Positions 1 to 8,676 of a DNA stretch of 64,000 nt are shown piece by piece (positions within the stretch are counted from its first letter, which is position 1; the number at the start of each line of letters is the position of its first letter). The stretch is from contig NZ_KZ454939.1 in the NCBI RefSeq assembly GCF_002797355.1, positions 1,645,828 through 1,709,827 on the forward strand, written 5' to 3'. Source of the stretch: Bacillus xiapuensis. GTDB lineage: Bacteria; Bacillota; Bacilli; Bacillales; Domibacillaceae. A model generated the notes under the pieces. It was not told the origin of the DNA. It saw nothing but the letters and a program-made list of their open reading frames with translations, and did not search any database. Position numbers and translations under genes: made by a program.

Positions 1-123
1 AGCTGCTGATGCGAAGACGAGGAAAAATACAAGCATCACAAAATGAAATTTCTTTATCCTAATATAGGGAGACGTTCGCTTGTCCTCAGACTGTTCCGTT
101 TGATTCTCTTCCAAAATGCTCAC
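1..123 (-). CDS. N-terminal fragment of a membrane protein, possibly S41 carboxy-terminal processing protease
   Basis: The 5' end of a gene cut by the window edge: 41 codons from a GTG at 123, or a TTG at 114. It has a charged, Glu/Lys-rich start and then a hydrophobic stretch (key residues HFVMLVFFLVFA), as in an N-terminal membrane anchor. The short charged tail plus single anchor resembles Bacillus CtpA/CtpB-type S41 proteases, and in B. subtilis ctpA adjoins yodJ, as here. No catalytic domain is visible, so the family call rests on context and the anchor style. Either start has only a modest ribosome site (GGAAAG or GGTGAG). Confidence 0.45.
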   Translation of the reverse strand, partial: MSILEENQTEQSEDKRTSPYIRIKKFHFVMLVFFLVFASAA

Positions 124-280
124 CGCTTTCCATGCTTAAATATCGCTTTATTCAACTCTTTCATTCTAACAGTTTTTCTGTTAATACAAAAGAAAAAACT
201 CCCCATGCTGTGATGAAGAGCTTATCGGGACTTTATGTGTGCCATGAAGACTGAGCAGCTTTTACTGGGTTGGATCTTTA

Positions 281-304
281 GACCGCTTAACTGAATAAGC
301 GGTC
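281..304 (-). terminator. hairpin downstream of yodJ
   Basis: GACCGCTTA and TAAGCGGTC form a 9-bp perfect stem with a 6-nt loop, just past the end of the M15 carboxypeptidase gene. The T-run is weak, so termination efficiency is uncertain. Confidence 0.6.
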
Positions 305-311
305 CAATTCG

Positions 312-1088
312 CTAGATTTTTTCTGCATTTTGAAAATATTCCTCTAGCGCCCAGCCATTTTCATAGATTTCTTTCGCTGCTTTTTCGCCTACATAACGAA
401 AATGCCAAGGCTCAAACATATACTTGGTTACCGCTTCTTTATCTTTCGGATAACGCAAAATGAATCCGTAATGATGAGCATTTTCTGCCAGCCATTGGCC
501 TTCTTCCGTCTTTTCAAATGATTGAACTAGATCAAATTGGACGCTTTGCGCCGAAACATCCATTGATAAGCCGGTTTGATGCTCGCTCTGCCCTGGAGGA
601 GCCACAGCTTCCAATGCTTTTTCTTTTCCAACTTGCGCCGTTTGATTCGCCAATATTTGCACTTGGCGGTCATAAGAGCGGTAGCCAGAAACAGCAAACA
701 AATGAATGCCTTCTTTCTCCGCTCCCTGAAACAATTTTTCAAGAGCGTCTGCTGCCGGTTTTCTTAAATAGCTCTTTTCAATATCTTGATTGCCGAAAGA
801 AAAAGGAACATTCGGTCTAACTAAATCAGCCGGCTCATAATCGCCCGGCAAATAATAATCTTTATTGACTAATGCAATAAGGTTCTCAGGATTGCCGATG
901 ACTGCTTTGCCATCCACCTGCTTTACTTGATTGAAATACACAGCATCAAGCTGAGGGCCTGAAGGTTGTTTTTCCTTTGCTTCTTCTTTTTTCGTTTCAG
1001 CGGACTGCTCCTCCTTTTTCGGTTCGTCAGCCTGCTGGCAGCCGCCAAGAAGCAATGCGGCTGAAAGCAATATTCCTGCTTTCTTCAT
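312..1088 (-). CDS. yodJ: D-Ala-D-Ala carboxypeptidase lipoprotein (VanY / M15B family)
   Basis: Cell-wall carboxypeptidase expected to trim the terminal D-Ala from peptidoglycan stem peptides outside the membrane. The N-terminus is a lipoprotein signal with lipobox LLGGC (Cys17), followed by a Glu/Lys-rich linker. The catalytic domain carries the M15B signatures SGYRS, SEHQTGLSMDV (zinc His and Asp) and EPWHFRYVG (third zinc His). I prefer the second of two adjacent ATGs because AGGTGA then sits at normal spacing. It lies between a ctp-like fragment and deoD, as in B. subtilis. A hairpin follows the stop. Confidence 0.9.
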   Translation of the reverse strand: MKKAGILLSAALLLGGCQQADEPKKEEQSAETKKEEAKEKQPSGPQLDAVYFNQVKQVDGKAVIGNPENLIALVNKDYYLPGDYEPADLVRPNVPFSFGNQDIEKSYLRKPAADALEKLFQGAEKEGIHLFAVSGYRSYDRQVQILANQTAQVGKEKALEAVAPPGQSEHQTGLSMDVSAQSVQFDLVQSFEKTEEGQWLAENAHHYGFILRYPKDKEAVTKYMFEPWHFRYVGEKAAKEIYENGWALEEYFQNAEKI

Positions 1089-1166
1089 CATTTCACCTTG
1101 TTTCTTCCATTGATTGTGTAAAATTTCTGCGAGGCATCCCGGCCAAGCGTGACCGTTTGATTTATA

Positions 1167-1871
1167 CTATTCTAGAACCGCCGCTTCCAAAGCGACTTCA
1201 ATCATTTCATTAAAGGTTGTTTGCCGCTCTTCAGCTGACGTTTCTTCACCCGTTATAATATGGTCGCTGACCGTTAATATGGAGAGTGCTTTTCGATCAT
1301 ATTTCGCAGCCAGTGTGTATAATGCAGCCGTCTCCATTTCGATGGCTAAAATGCCATAGTCCGCCCATTTCTGATGCTCGGCATAATCATTATAAAACAT
1401 ATCCGCTGTAAAGACATTGCCCACTTTCAGCTGCAGGCCTTTTTCAGTTCCGGCGTCAAATGCTTTCTTTAATAAGTCCCAGTTCGCTGTTGGCGCATAA
1501 TCGACTCCCTTGAATATAAAACGGTTCATTTGTGAGTCGGTGGAAGCGCTCATCGCCAGAATTACGTCGCGCACTTTGACGTCCTTTTGCAGCGCTCCGC
1601 ACGTTCCTACACGTATCAGATTTTGCACATTATAGCTTTGCATTAATTCATTAATGTAGATGGAGATGGACGGCACACCCATTCCGGTTCCTTGAACGGA
1701 CACTTTCTTCCCTTTGTATGTGCCTGTAAATCCCAGCATATTGCGTACTCTATTATAGCAAACCGGATTGTCTAAGAAGGTTTCCGCAATGTATTTCGCC
1801 CGCAAAGGATCTCCTGGAAGAAGAACTGTGTCGGCAATTTCATTAGCTTTGGCCTCAATATGTATGCTCAT
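1167..1871 (-). CDS. deoD: Purine nucleoside phosphorylase DeoD-type
   Basis: Phosphorolysis of purine (deoxy)nucleosides to free base plus (deoxy)ribose-1-phosphate in cytosolic purine salvage. About 234 aa, the usual length for hexameric DeoD. Visible signatures: LPGDPLRAK near the N-terminus, GTGMGVPS (phosphate binding), [10 protein letters not shown] (nucleoside-binding Glu) and TVSDH near the C-terminus. Two ATGs are adjacent; the second gives the family-like start [10 protein letters not shown], and AGGAGG lies upstream of both. Neighbours yodJ and spo0M match the B. subtilis arrangement. Confidence 0.95.
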   Translation of the reverse strand: MSIHIEAKANEIADTVLLPGDPLRAKYIAETFLDNPVCYNRVRNMLGFTGTYKGKKVSVQGTGMGVPSISIYINELMQSYNVQNLIRVGTCGALQKDVKVRDVILAMSASTDSQMNRFIFKGVDYAPTANWDLLKKAFDAGTEKGLQLKVGNVFTADMFYNDYAEHQKWADYGILAIEMETAALYTLAAKYDRKALSILTVSDHIITGEETSAEERQTTFNEMIEVALEAAVLE

Positions 1872-1961
1872 CATTATGACCTCCTGAATGATATTCGTCC
1901 ACCACCATTCTATGTTTTTTTGGCAAGGTTTGCAATCATTTCATGCATTCCGCCCGTATTC

Positions 1962-2732
1962 TTACAGATGGCGGGAGATGGCTCCTCTTAATTTTTCCTG
2001 AAAATTCGCAAGATCGCTGTCGGTGATGGTCAGTCTTATATGGCTTTCATCCATTTCGAATGCTTCTGATAAAAAGCCGCGAAAGCCTCTCGCCTTCCTG
2101 TCTATTTCCATCAGCAGCTCCGCTGAATGTTCTGTTTGTGAGAGAAAAATGATTTCTAATTCATCAAGACGGCCGCGAAACAACCCTCTCATCGGCACAA
2201 ATTCAAATTCCTGAACAAATGGATAACGACTGCCGATCTTCAGGGAAGCTTGTTCGCATTCCACTTTTCTCAAGCGGAAACCGAGCTGCTCTACTTGTTC
2301 CAACACATGGGAGACCAATTTAGTCGGACGAATATCAATATAATCTTTGTCTTCCGGGTCAACTGCATTTTTAATGTCCAATCCCGTACCTACCCAGACA
2401 CGTGTGTTTCCGTATGTAATCGGCGTGTCTTCAGGAAGCTCAATAGAAAACGGAATGGACTTCGTTTCATTGGCCCCAATCGTAAACGGATCGTTTATTT
2501 TTTGTTTTTTTACCGCTGCATAATCTGTGTATTTCTTATCATCTGCTTCGCGGATATAAGTCGTGTACAGCGTCAAATAAATCGAATCAATTCGCTGCTC
2601 AATATTCCCTCCGGTTACTTCAATCTTTCCGTTGATCACCTCTCCCGCTGTATATTCCGACTTTTCTAATTTAGTATCCACCTTTGCTCCACCTATTCCA
2701 AAACTCGCCAGCACTTTGTTAAAAAATGACAT
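1962..2732 (-). CDS. spo0M: Sporulation-control protein Spo0M (arrestin-like)
   Basis: Spo0M-family protein of 256 aa. The start MSFFNKVLASFGIGGAKVDT and the following segment containing AGEVINGKIEVTGG are typical. The family has an arrestin-like beta-sandwich fold and affects sporulation and cell-division behaviour in B. subtilis; the biochemical role is not settled. No signal peptide or membrane segment is visible, so it should be cytosolic. An AGGAGG site precedes the ATG. It is a stand-alone gene between deoD and yozE. Confidence 0.9.
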   Translation of the reverse strand: MSFFNKVLASFGIGGAKVDTKLEKSEYTAGEVINGKIEVTGGNIEQRIDSIYLTLYTTYIREADDKKYTDYAAVKKQKINDPFTIGANETKSIPFSIELPEDTPITYGNTRVWVGTGLDIKNAVDPEDKDYIDIRPTKLVSHVLEQVEQLGFRLRKVECEQASLKIGSRYPFVQEFEFVPMRGLFRGRLDELEIIFLSQTEHSAELLMEIDRKARGFRGFLSEAFEMDESHIRLTITDSDLANFQEKLRGAISRHL

Positions 2733-2807
2733 AGGGCAGTCCTCCTAAATAAATTAATTTCTCATTATGATGTATACGTTGATCTCTACTTAAAAGTTTC
2801 CTTCAAA

Positions 2808-2837
2808 GAAAAAAAGAAGCGGCATTCCGTTCACCCT
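2808..2837 (-). terminator. probable terminator overlapping the yozE stop
   Basis: On the minus strand GAAG and CTTC flank an inner CGG-AATG-CCG stem, followed by seven T. The stem is interrupted, so the call is moderate. Confidence 0.45.
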
Positions 2838-3052
2838 TCCTCTTCTTCATATTTAGCCCATGCTTCATCAAAGATCGACATGCTTGGCAAATAGGAGCCG
2901 TTCAATTCCAAATAGCGGCTTAACCGATCATAGTTGCATTCGTCTTTCGGAAAGCTATGGTCTTTAAAGGCCTGGTTGGCGAAATCAGCAATCCCATCTC
3001 TCGGCGGATACTCCCGGTATTTCAATAAATAATGATAAAAGGATTTTTTCAC
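2831..3052 (-). CDS. yozE: YozE family protein (SAM-like fold, DUF1250)
   Basis: Small acidic protein of 73 aa matching YozE: key residues SFYHYLLKYR at the start and FDEAWAKYEEEE at the end. The family has a sterile-alpha-motif-like helical fold; function unknown. The chosen start is a GTG at 3052, placed about 7 nt after GGGGGAA and giving the family-standard N-terminus VKKSFYHY. It lies between spo0M and msrB, separated from msrB by a strong terminator, so it is probably transcribed alone. Confidence 0.88.
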   Translation of the reverse strand: MKKSFYHYLLKYREYPPRDGIADFANQAFKDHSFPKDECNYDRLSRYLELNGSYLPSMSIFDEAWAKYEEEEG

Positions 3053-3100
3053 ATTGTTTCCCCCTTTTCCATTCAATATAAATGAATCAGCATAGAAAAT

Positions 3101-3143
3101 AAAGAGATATCAGATGACCATTACAATCATCTGATATCTCTTT
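3101..3143 (-). terminator. strong terminator of the ypmR-ypmS-msrA-msrB cluster
   Basis: A 17-bp perfect stem (AAAGAGATATCAGATGA and its complement) with a 9-nt loop, starting at the msrB stop codon and followed by ATTTTC on the minus strand. Confidence 0.85.
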
Positions 3144-3579
3144 ATTCTTCTTCAAACAGAGCACTCCATTCTCCGTATCCGGCTGCTTCTAATTGATCTT
3201 TGGGAATGAACTTAAGTGCCGCCGAATTAATGCAGTAACGGAGACCATTAGGTGCCGGCCCATCATTAAATACATGGCCAAGATGAGAGTCAGCATGCCG
3301 GCTGCGCACTTCCGTCCGAATCATATTATGGGTTAAATCTTGCTTTTCTACGATGTCACTGTCATCTATAGGCTTCGTAAAGCTTGGCCAGCCGCAGCCC
3401 GCATCAAATTTATCCTTGGAGCTAAACAGCGGCTTTCCCGACACGATATCGACATAAATCCCCTCTTCGAATGTATTCCAGTATTCATTGTGAAAAGGCG
3501 GTTCCGTGCCATTCTTTTGCGTGACTTCATATTGCACGGCATTCAATCGCTTTTTCAGTTCAGCCTGATCTCTCTTCAT
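3142..3579 (-). CDS. msrB: Peptide-methionine (R)-S-oxide reductase MsrB
   Basis: Reduces the R-epimer of methionine sulfoxide in proteins (cytosolic oxidative-damage repair). About 145 aa with [23 protein letters not shown] and the catalytic segment [11 protein letters not shown] (Cys). Only the resolving-side Cys of CGWPS and the catalytic Cys are visible; the CxxC zinc pairs of some MsrB proteins are absent. Start at 3579 ([13 protein letters not shown]) because GGAAGGAGG lies just upstream; this leaves one base after the msrA stop, so the two genes are coupled. Upstream in-frame codons overlap msrA and are unlikely to be used. Confidence 0.95.
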   Translation of the reverse strand: MKRDQAELKKRLNAVQYEVTQKNGTEPPFHNEYWNTFEEGIYVDIVSGKPLFSSKDKFDAGCGWPSFTKPIDDSDIVEKQDLTHNMIRTEVRSRHADSHLGHVFNDGPAPNGLRYCINSAALKFIPKDQLEAAGYGEWSALFEEE

Positions 3580-3580
3580 C

Positions 3581-4105
3581 TTAATCCTCCTTCCAGTGGC
3601 TGCGAATAAAGGCGGCCCGTCCCGATCCTTCATGATAAGCCTGGTAGCGGTTAGGGTGTTTTTTGTAATAATCCTGATGATGCTCTTCTGCAGGGTAGAA
3701 TACTTGGGCCGGCAAAATTTCTACGGCCACCGGCTTACGAAAGCGACCGCTCTCATCAAGCTGCTGTTTGGATTCTTCCGCCAGCTGGCGCTGTTCGTCC
3801 GAATGATAGAAGATAGCCGGGCGATAAGATGAGCCTCTGTCGTAAAACTGCCCTCCGGCATCGGTCGGGTCAATCTGTGCCCAATACAATTCCAGCAGCT
3901 TTTTATATGGAAAAACAGCGGGATCATAGGTGATTTGCACCGCCTCATAATGACCTGTCGTACCGTTGCAAACTTCTTCATAGGTAGGGTTTTCTTTTAA
4001 CCCTCCCGTATAGCCTGACACCACTTTCTTAATACCTGGCTGCTCATCGAATGGTTTGACCATGCACCAAAAACAGCCACCTGCAAACGTCGCGTGTTCC
4101 TCCAT
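3581..4105 (-). CDS. msrA: Peptide-methionine (S)-S-oxide reductase MsrA
   Basis: Reduces the S-epimer of methionine sulfoxide and complements MsrB. About 174 aa. The catalytic motif GGCFWCM lies near residue 10, followed by GYTGG and NPTYEEVC, and [10 protein letters not shown] towards the C-terminus, all diagnostic. The ATG at 4105 is preferred over the in-frame GTG three codons earlier because AGAGG then has 8-nt spacing. It overlaps no neighbour and ends 1 nt before msrB. B. subtilis has the same msrA-msrB pair near ypmR-ypmS. Confidence 0.96.
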   Translation of the reverse strand: MEEHATFAGGCFWCMVKPFDEQPGIKKVVSGYTGGLKENPTYEEVCNGTTGHYEAVQITYDPAVFPYKKLLELYWAQIDPTDAGGQFYDRGSSYRPAIFYHSDEQRQLAEESKQQLDESGRFRKPVAVEILPAQVFYPAEEHHQDYYKKHPNRYQAYHEGSGRAAFIRSHWKED

Positions 4106-4222
4106 TTTCTTCACCTCTCTATGTCATATATCCTCATTTTACCTGTTTTCATATGAAAGAGAAAAACATTTGCATACTAGAAAGCCCGGTTTATACCTCT
4201 ATGCCAATCATAAAAACCAAAT

Positions 4223-4299
4223 ATCAGCAAGACTGCTGCTGTCTTGCTGATGGAGGTACCCTTGTGGCTCGCCAGATGTTCCGGAACCCTTCACAAGGG
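4223..4299. other. two adjacent inverted repeats between ypmS and msrA
   Basis: ATCAGCAAGAC / GTCTTGCTGAT (4223-4251) is an 11-bp perfect dyad, followed by CCCTTGTG / CACAAGGG (4259-4299). Neither has a convincing T-run. They may act as RNA processing or attenuation hairpins between ypmS and msrA; the role is unknown. Confidence 0.5.
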
Positions 4300-4315
4300 C
4301 TGTCCGGATCCCCTT

Positions 4316-4900
4316 TTACTGCTCTTTTGCAGGCAGCATCAGCGTAAACCGAATATCATCTTTCTTCAAATCAAATCGTTCTGCCCTCGCTTGCAGCCCG
4401 CTGTCTAATTTCATTTTGTCCAATGACAAATAAATCATTTTATCATTTGGCAGGATCTGCACCCAATCCGGAAGCGAATAATTATCTCTTGCTGCTTTCA
4501 AGACATAAGAGACCGGAAGATTGATTTTGCCGACTTTTAGCTCTTTTTGTTTTAACACGATATTTCCGTTTTTTAATGCTTTCGGCTCAAAGGTCATTTT
4601 ATAATCTATTCTTTCGGAAAAAACAGAGACATGCCCGTACATTTCCACCTGATCGCGCAAATAAACATTATAATCAACGGGCAAGTTGTTGTTTATTCCT
4701 TTCTTCATGTACTTGTTGATTAACTGATTTAAATCCTCTTTATTAGCCTGCACATGAAATTTCACGTTCTCTTTTCCAGGAGCCGTCTGTCTGATCGGCT
4801 GATCCTTAATTGGTGAAAGGATTCCTGCTAATAGTATCGCCACAATTAATACATTGATAGCTAGCAATCCTATAAAAGCGTGCTTCCATCCTAATTTCAT
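4316..4900 (-). CDS. ypmS: YpmS family membrane-anchored protein (DUF2140)
   Basis: About 194 aa with one N-terminal membrane anchor (hydrophobic residues about 9-27) and an extracytoplasmic domain. The domain has the YpmS-like pattern of NKEDLNQLINKYMKKG followed by beta-rich segments. Function unknown. It starts 3 nt after the ypmR stop, so the two are translationally linked, and ypmR encodes a lipoprotein esterase-like protein. A cell-envelope role is inferred from location only. Confidence 0.85.
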   Translation of the reverse strand: MKLGWKHAFIGLLAINVLIVAILLAGILSPIKDQPIRQTAPGKENVKFHVQANKEDLNQLINKYMKKGINNNLPVDYNVYLRDQVEMYGHVSVFSERIDYKMTFEPKALKNGNIVLKQKELKVGKINLPVSYVLKAARDNYSLPDWVQILPNDKMIYLSLDKMKLDSGLQARAERFDLKKDDIRFTLMLPAKEQ

Positions 4901-4903
4901 TGC

Positions 4904-5686
4904 TTATCTCCCATTCACAAACATGATTTTATCATTCGTTAATTCCGCTAATTTATCGCCTTTCATCGTTTGAAAAATCTTCTTGGCCATCCGCTCATAG
5001 CCGCGGTCATTGGGATGAAAATAATCTTTATATAATAAATTCTCGTCAGAATCTCTAAAAATATCATCCACAGCGACAAAGCAGGTTTGATTGTATTTCT
5101 CCACCGTGCTCTTTCCGGAGGCGTTCCAATCCTTTAAAATTTCATCTACTTCCTTCACCCCTGCCAGGACATTCATAAACGGATTGTAAAGTCCAACCAG
5201 CACGATGCCGGCCTCATTGTTGTTTTTTCTGATCGATTCTATAATCTGTTCCAGCTTTCGCTCAAACACTTTTCTTTCTGCATTAAACTTTTTGACGTCT
5301 AAATCGGTAAAATTCTCTTTAAATACTTTCATGATATCATTGCCGCCAATCGTCATAATGACGATATCCGCTTGCTTGATCGCCCGCTTCACTTTCCTCT
5401 CCTGCAGCCTTTCAAGCAGCTGATCTGTTCTGTTGCCTTTCACACCGTAATTCGTAAACTCCACCTGCCTTATTTCTTTCAGCTTCTCCAAGTCTTTAGC
5501 CAAATAAGGCACATACCCGCCGCTGTTCGTACTGTCTCCCACTCCTTCAGTTAAAGAGTCTCCTATGGAAACTACACGAAGGTCTTTAGGAAGCCATTGT
5601 TTCATGTTGCTTTCCTGCCCTGAACAGCCAGACAAGCTAAGCATGAAAACAAAGACAAGAATCCACGCTTTCTTCAAGTCTCTCAC
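4904..5686 (-). CDS. ypmR: SGNH/GDSL-hydrolase lipoprotein YpmR
   Basis: Surface lipoprotein (lipobox LSGC, Cys21) of 260 aa with the four SGNH blocks: IGDSLTEGVGDS (nucleophile Ser), a Gly in the second block, GGNDI (Asn) and a C-terminal FHPND with the Asp/His pair. It is therefore expected to be an esterase or lipase-like hydrolase outside the membrane; the substrate is unknown. It is paired with ypmS downstream. A TATAAT lies upstream near 5718 on the minus strand, in the short divergent region shared with the PCYCGC lipoprotein. Confidence 0.88.
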   Translation of the reverse strand: MRDLKKAWILVFVFMLSLSGCSGQESNMKQWLPKDLRVVSIGDSLTEGVGDSTNSGGYVPYLAKDLEKLKEIRQVEFTNYGVKGNRTDQLLERLQERKVKRAIKQADIVIMTIGGNDIMKVFKENFTDLDVKKFNAERKVFERKLEQIIESIRKNNNEAGIVLVGLYNPFMNVLAGVKEVDEILKDWNASGKSTVEKYNQTCFVAVDDIFRDSDENLLYKDYFHPNDRGYERMAKKIFQTMKGDKLAELTNDKIMFVNGR

Positions 5687-5757
5687 CCCGCTGCTTAAAC
5701 TTCTCCTATTATCCCATTATAGCACATCCCTATGCCATGATCGCCTATACAAGTTCT

Positions 5758-5786
5758 TTGGTTTCGCCCATTTTGTGTTGTATAAT
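5758..5786 (+). promoter_or_regulatory. sigma-A-like promoter of the PCYCGC lipoprotein gene
   Basis: TTGGTT, 17-nt spacer, TATAAT, placed 40 nt before the start codon of the plus-strand lipoprotein gene. Confidence 0.6.
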
Positions 5787-5825
5787 GAGATGGATTACGA
5801 TCATATATTGAAAAGGAGTTTTTTT

Positions 5826-6338
5826 ATGCGAGCACTAATGTACTTAGCCGTGCTTGGCGGCTTGCTGCTGATAGCCGGCTGTTCTTCGGCATCTGATAAA
5901 GCAACGGAAAACAAGCAGGCGAAAGAGCAAGATACGGAATCTCATGCGCTGCATACCTTACCTAATGGAGATCTTCAAGAAACCACCGCATCCGCTGAAG
6001 AGATGCCTAATTTTTTGAAAGATAAAGAGGAGCAAATGCAATCCATTTACTTAGCTGCCGCACAAAACCCTGAGGTCTTGCAATTCATGCCATGCTATTG
6101 CGGCTGCGGGGAATCGGCTGGCCATAAAAGTAACTTGAACTGCTTTGTCGGTGAGATAAAGGAGGATAAGGTCGTTTGGGACGATCATGGCACACGCTGC
6201 GGTGTCTGTCTCGAAATTGCGGCAGAATCTGTACTAATGCACAAAGAAGGAAAAGCGCTGAAGGAGATTCGCAAATATATCGATCAAAAATACCAACAGG
6301 GATATGCTAAACCGACACCAACACCAATGCCTGCTTAA
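5826..6338 (+). CDS. PCYCGC-motif lipoprotein
   Basis: Predicted lipoprotein of 170 aa: signal peptide with lipobox IAGC (Cys19), a charged linker, then PCYCGCGE near residue 90 and further Cys at NCF and RCGVC. This Cys pattern defines a Bacillales family of surface proteins of unknown biochemical role; metal or heme binding is suggested by the Cys spacing but not shown. The start at 5826 is chosen because AAAAGGAG lies 7-8 nt upstream and a signal peptide follows at once; the longer reading frame from 5565 overlaps ypmR. It is divergent from ypmR and ends at a shared terminator. Confidence 0.85.
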   Translation: MRALMYLAVLGGLLLIAGCSSASDKATENKQAKEQDTESHALHTLPNGDLQETTASAEEMPNFLKDKEEQMQSIYLAAAQNPEVLQFMPCYCGCGESAGHKSNLNCFVGEIKEDKVVWDDHGTRCGVCLEIAAESVLMHKEGKALKEIRKYIDQKYQQGYAKPTPTPMPA

Positions 6339-6402
6339 CTGAATCTTTCCCAGACGGGATTAAACCCGCGAATGCCAACAAAAAAATGAACAGCTCCACC
6401 CT

Positions 6403-6438
6403 AAAAAGACTGTCCTGTATTATGAGGGACAGTCTTTT
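6403..6438. terminator. bidirectional terminator between convergent genes
   Basis: AAAAGACTGTCC / GGACAGTCTTTT, a 12-bp perfect stem with a 12-nt loop and A/T tails on both sides. It serves the lipoprotein gene and the convergent DegV-family gene. Confidence 0.85.
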
Positions 6439-6446
6439 CTCTCTGC

Positions 6447-7289
6447 TTACTTAGCCCAGTACATAAAACCGATCGCGCCTAAACCGGTGTGAGTTGAGAT
6501 AACCGGTGTCGTCGTTTCGATTTCTATCTCACCAAAGCCGGTCAATTCATAAATCTTTTCCTTCAGCTTATGCGCCAATTCGTGTCCGCCTGCATGAACC
6601 AACCCTACTTTTAATAACTGTTTCCCTTTCAGTTCTTCCATCAGCTGATTGGTTAAGAACTTGACTACTTGCGCATGGCTGCGCACCTTGGTAACCGGGG
6701 TTAATTCGCCCGTATCCAGATTGGCAATCGGCTTAATATTCAACAGGGAGCCGATGAAGCCCTTCGCTTTGCCGATTCTGCCGCCTTTGACCAGATTTTC
6801 AAGCGTATCGACCACAACATAAAGCTTGGTCTGTGAGCGAATTTCACTCAGCTTGGCGATAATGTCCTCAACGCTGCAGCCAGTTTCAGCCATCTTAGCT
6901 GCTTCAATCACCTGAAATGAAAGAGCTCTTGAAATGTAGCAGGAGTCGATAACTGTGACATCCGCCTCACTCATCTCTGCTGCTTGCTCAGCTGTGCGCA
7001 CCGTTCCGCTCATCTTGCCCGTCATATGAATCGATAGAATCTTGCTTCCATCTTTCCCTAATTCGTTATAAATTTCTACAAAACGTCCCACAGGGGGCTG
7101 AGAGCTTTTCGGGAGCTCCGCCGCCCGTTCCATCCGCTTTAAAAATTCATCCGGGGAGATATCCACCCCGTCCAAATAGGACTCTCCGTCTATAAAAAGC
7201 GTTAAAGGAATCTTAGTAATCCCATATTTATTTAGTACTTCTTCCCTTAGATCCACTGATGAATCCGTAACAATTTTAATTTTTTGCAA
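6447..7289 (-). CDS. DegV family fatty-acid-binding protein
   Basis: About 280 aa DegV-fold protein. These bind fatty acids, and some act as FakB subunits handing fatty acids to the FakA kinase. Signatures: KIKIVTDSSVDL at the start, SSQPPVGRF, SIHMTGKMSGT, and a C-terminal THTGLGAIGF. The start is uncertain: the family-like N-terminus begins at a TTG (7289), but GAAGGA lies too close to it; an in-frame TTG at 7319 sits almost at the expected transcript start. A TATAAT at 7329-7334 is the likely -10. No fakA is in the window. Confidence 0.88.
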   Translation of the reverse strand: MQKIKIVTDSSVDLREEVLNKYGITKIPLTLFIDGESYLDGVDISPDEFLKRMERAAELPKSSQPPVGRFVEIYNELGKDGSKILSIHMTGKMSGTVRTAEQAAEMSEADVTVIDSCYISRALSFQVIEAAKMAETGCSVEDIIAKLSEIRSQTKLYVVVDTLENLVKGGRIGKAKGFIGSLLNIKPIANLDTGELTPVTKVRSHAQVVKFLTNQLMEELKGKQLLKVGLVHAGGHELAHKLKEKIYELTGFGEIEIETTTPVISTHTGLGAIGFMYWAK

Positions 7290-7386
7290 TCCTTCACACG
7301 TCCTAACTATCGCAATCAATCTCTTGCCATTATACCGTTAATTCATACGAAGTAAAACAAGATTTTGGACTTTTCCTCTTAAACTC

Positions 7387-8109
7387 TTATTTCATTTGAC
7401 TTAACGACATTTGAATCAATTGCTGCGTATGGGCAGCCACCTTCTTTAATTCATATTCTTCAAAAATATCAGGATCCAGCGCCGGCAGAATTTCTATTAC
7501 AATTTGAGCTGGGGTCAGCTTTTTACGGTTATTCTTCTCAAAGATATGAGAAGTGCCTTTAATGGCAATGGGCACAATTGGAATGCGCGCTTCTTTCGCC
7601 ATGCGAAACGCACCTGATTTAAATGGCTTCAGTTCTCCCCCCTTGCTTCTGGTTCCTTCCGGGAAGATCAGCAGACTGTGGCCGCTTTTTAATATTTGAA
7701 TGCCGTCTCGCAGCATTTTTACGGCATCACGCCGATTTTCCCGATTAATATAAATGCAATGAAGTGCTTCCATCCAATCACGGATGATCGGTACTTTTTT
7801 CATTTCCACCTTTGATATAAATCCAAACGGCTTTTCAATATAACCGAGCAATGCCGGCACATCAAAATCCCCTTCATGATTGCTCACGAAAAGCACCGCT
7901 CCTTCAGGCAAATGCTCCTGCCCGCTGATCGAAACACCCGATCCCGTTTGCCTGACGACCGACCGCGCCCAGCGCTTGGGCAATTCATGGATTTGCTTAT
8001 CATATTCTGCTTTATGGCTTTGTGCCAATGCTTTATTTCTCCGCAAAGTCGGCAAACTTCCAACTAGCGTTCCCATTAAGAATAGAACAAAATATATGAT
8101 CCGAAACAT
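7387..8109 (-). CDS. plsC: 1-acyl-sn-glycerol-3-phosphate acyltransferase (PlsC / YpkP family)
   Basis: Acylates lysophosphatidic acid to phosphatidic acid at the membrane. 240 aa with a hydrophobic N-terminus (FRIIYFVLFLMGTLVG), the catalytic block NHEGDFDVPA (HX4D) and the substrate-binding FPEGTRSKGG; later VPIAIKGT is also typical. Located directly after dfrA, as B. subtilis ypkP is near dfrA-thyB, but a terminator separates them. RBS AGGAGAAAG precedes the ATG. Confidence 0.92.
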   Translation of the reverse strand: MFRIIYFVLFLMGTLVGSLPTLRRNKALAQSHKAEYDKQIHELPKRWARSVVRQTGSGVSISGQEHLPEGAVLFVSNHEGDFDVPALLGYIEKPFGFISKVEMKKVPIIRDWMEALHCIYINRENRRDAVKMLRDGIQILKSGHSLLIFPEGTRSKGGELKPFKSGAFRMAKEARIPIVPIAIKGTSHIFEKNNRKKLTPAQIVIEILPALDPDIFEEYELKKVAAHTQQLIQMSLSQMK

Positions 8110-8142
8110 CTTTCTCCTCCTGCCAGCCCTGCTAAAAGTAAG

Positions 8143-8165
8143 AAAAAAAGCAGAACCGCTCTGCT
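8143..8165 (-). terminator. terminator of thyA-dfrA
   Basis: GCAGA-GCGGT-TCTGC short stem followed by seven T on the minus strand, immediately after the dfrA stop. Confidence 0.7.
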
Positions 8166-8167
8166 AT

Positions 8168-8656
8168 TTATGTCTTTCTTTCATATATCCGAGATTGATA
8201 ATCATACGGATTTTTCTCATTTTTAGGACCTTGCTTAACTGACACAGCGGTCCATTCCTTCCAGTTGATTTCGTCCGGGAAGTATGTATCTCCTTCAAAT
8301 TCTTCCTCAATGACCGTCACATATAGACGATCGGCAAACGGCAGCAGCTGTTTAAAAATTTCCGCTCCTCCCGTAACGAACCATTCTCCGCCATTTTCGG
8401 CTTTAGCCATTAATTCATCAGCTGAATGAATGACCGTGCAGCCTTCCGCCTGATAGCTTGGATCGCGGGTTAAAATGATGTTCTCGCGGCCGGGAAGCGG
8501 CTTTCCGATCGACTCGTACGTTTTTCTTCCCATGACAATCGGATGTCCGAGCGTCGTTTCTTTAAAAAACTTTAAATCTTCCGGCAGTCGCCAAGGAAGC
8601 CGATTGTTGCTGCCGATTAAACCGTTTTTATCCATGGCCCAAATAAATGAAATCAT
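8168..8656 (-). CDS. dfrA: Dihydrofolate reductase
   Basis: Reduces dihydrofolate to tetrahydrofolate with NADPH, regenerating the folate oxidised by thymidylate synthase. 162 aa, standard for chromosomal DHFR. Visible: MISFIWAMDKNGLIGSNN, LPWRLPEDLKFFK (active-site Asp/Glu region), GRKTYESIG and FVTGGAEIF. The start at 8656 is chosen because AAGGAAGGA precedes it and MISFIWA is the family N-terminus; the earlier in-frame ATG overlaps the thyA stop. Co-transcribed with thyA. Confidence 0.96.
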   Translation of the reverse strand: MISFIWAMDKNGLIGSNNRLPWRLPEDLKFFKETTLGHPIVMGRKTYESIGKPLPGRENIILTRDPSYQAEGCTVIHSADELMAKAENGGEWFVTGGAEIFKQLLPFADRLYVTVIEEEFEGDTYFPDEINWKEWTAVSVKQGPKNEKNPYDYQSRIYERKT

Positions 8657-8676
8657 GCCATCCTTCCTTTCTGTCA

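Noticed and set aside
5565-5825. In-frame N-terminal extension of the PCYCGC lipoprotein
   Set aside because: It overlaps ypmR on the other strand, has no RBS, and the signal peptide begins at 5826.
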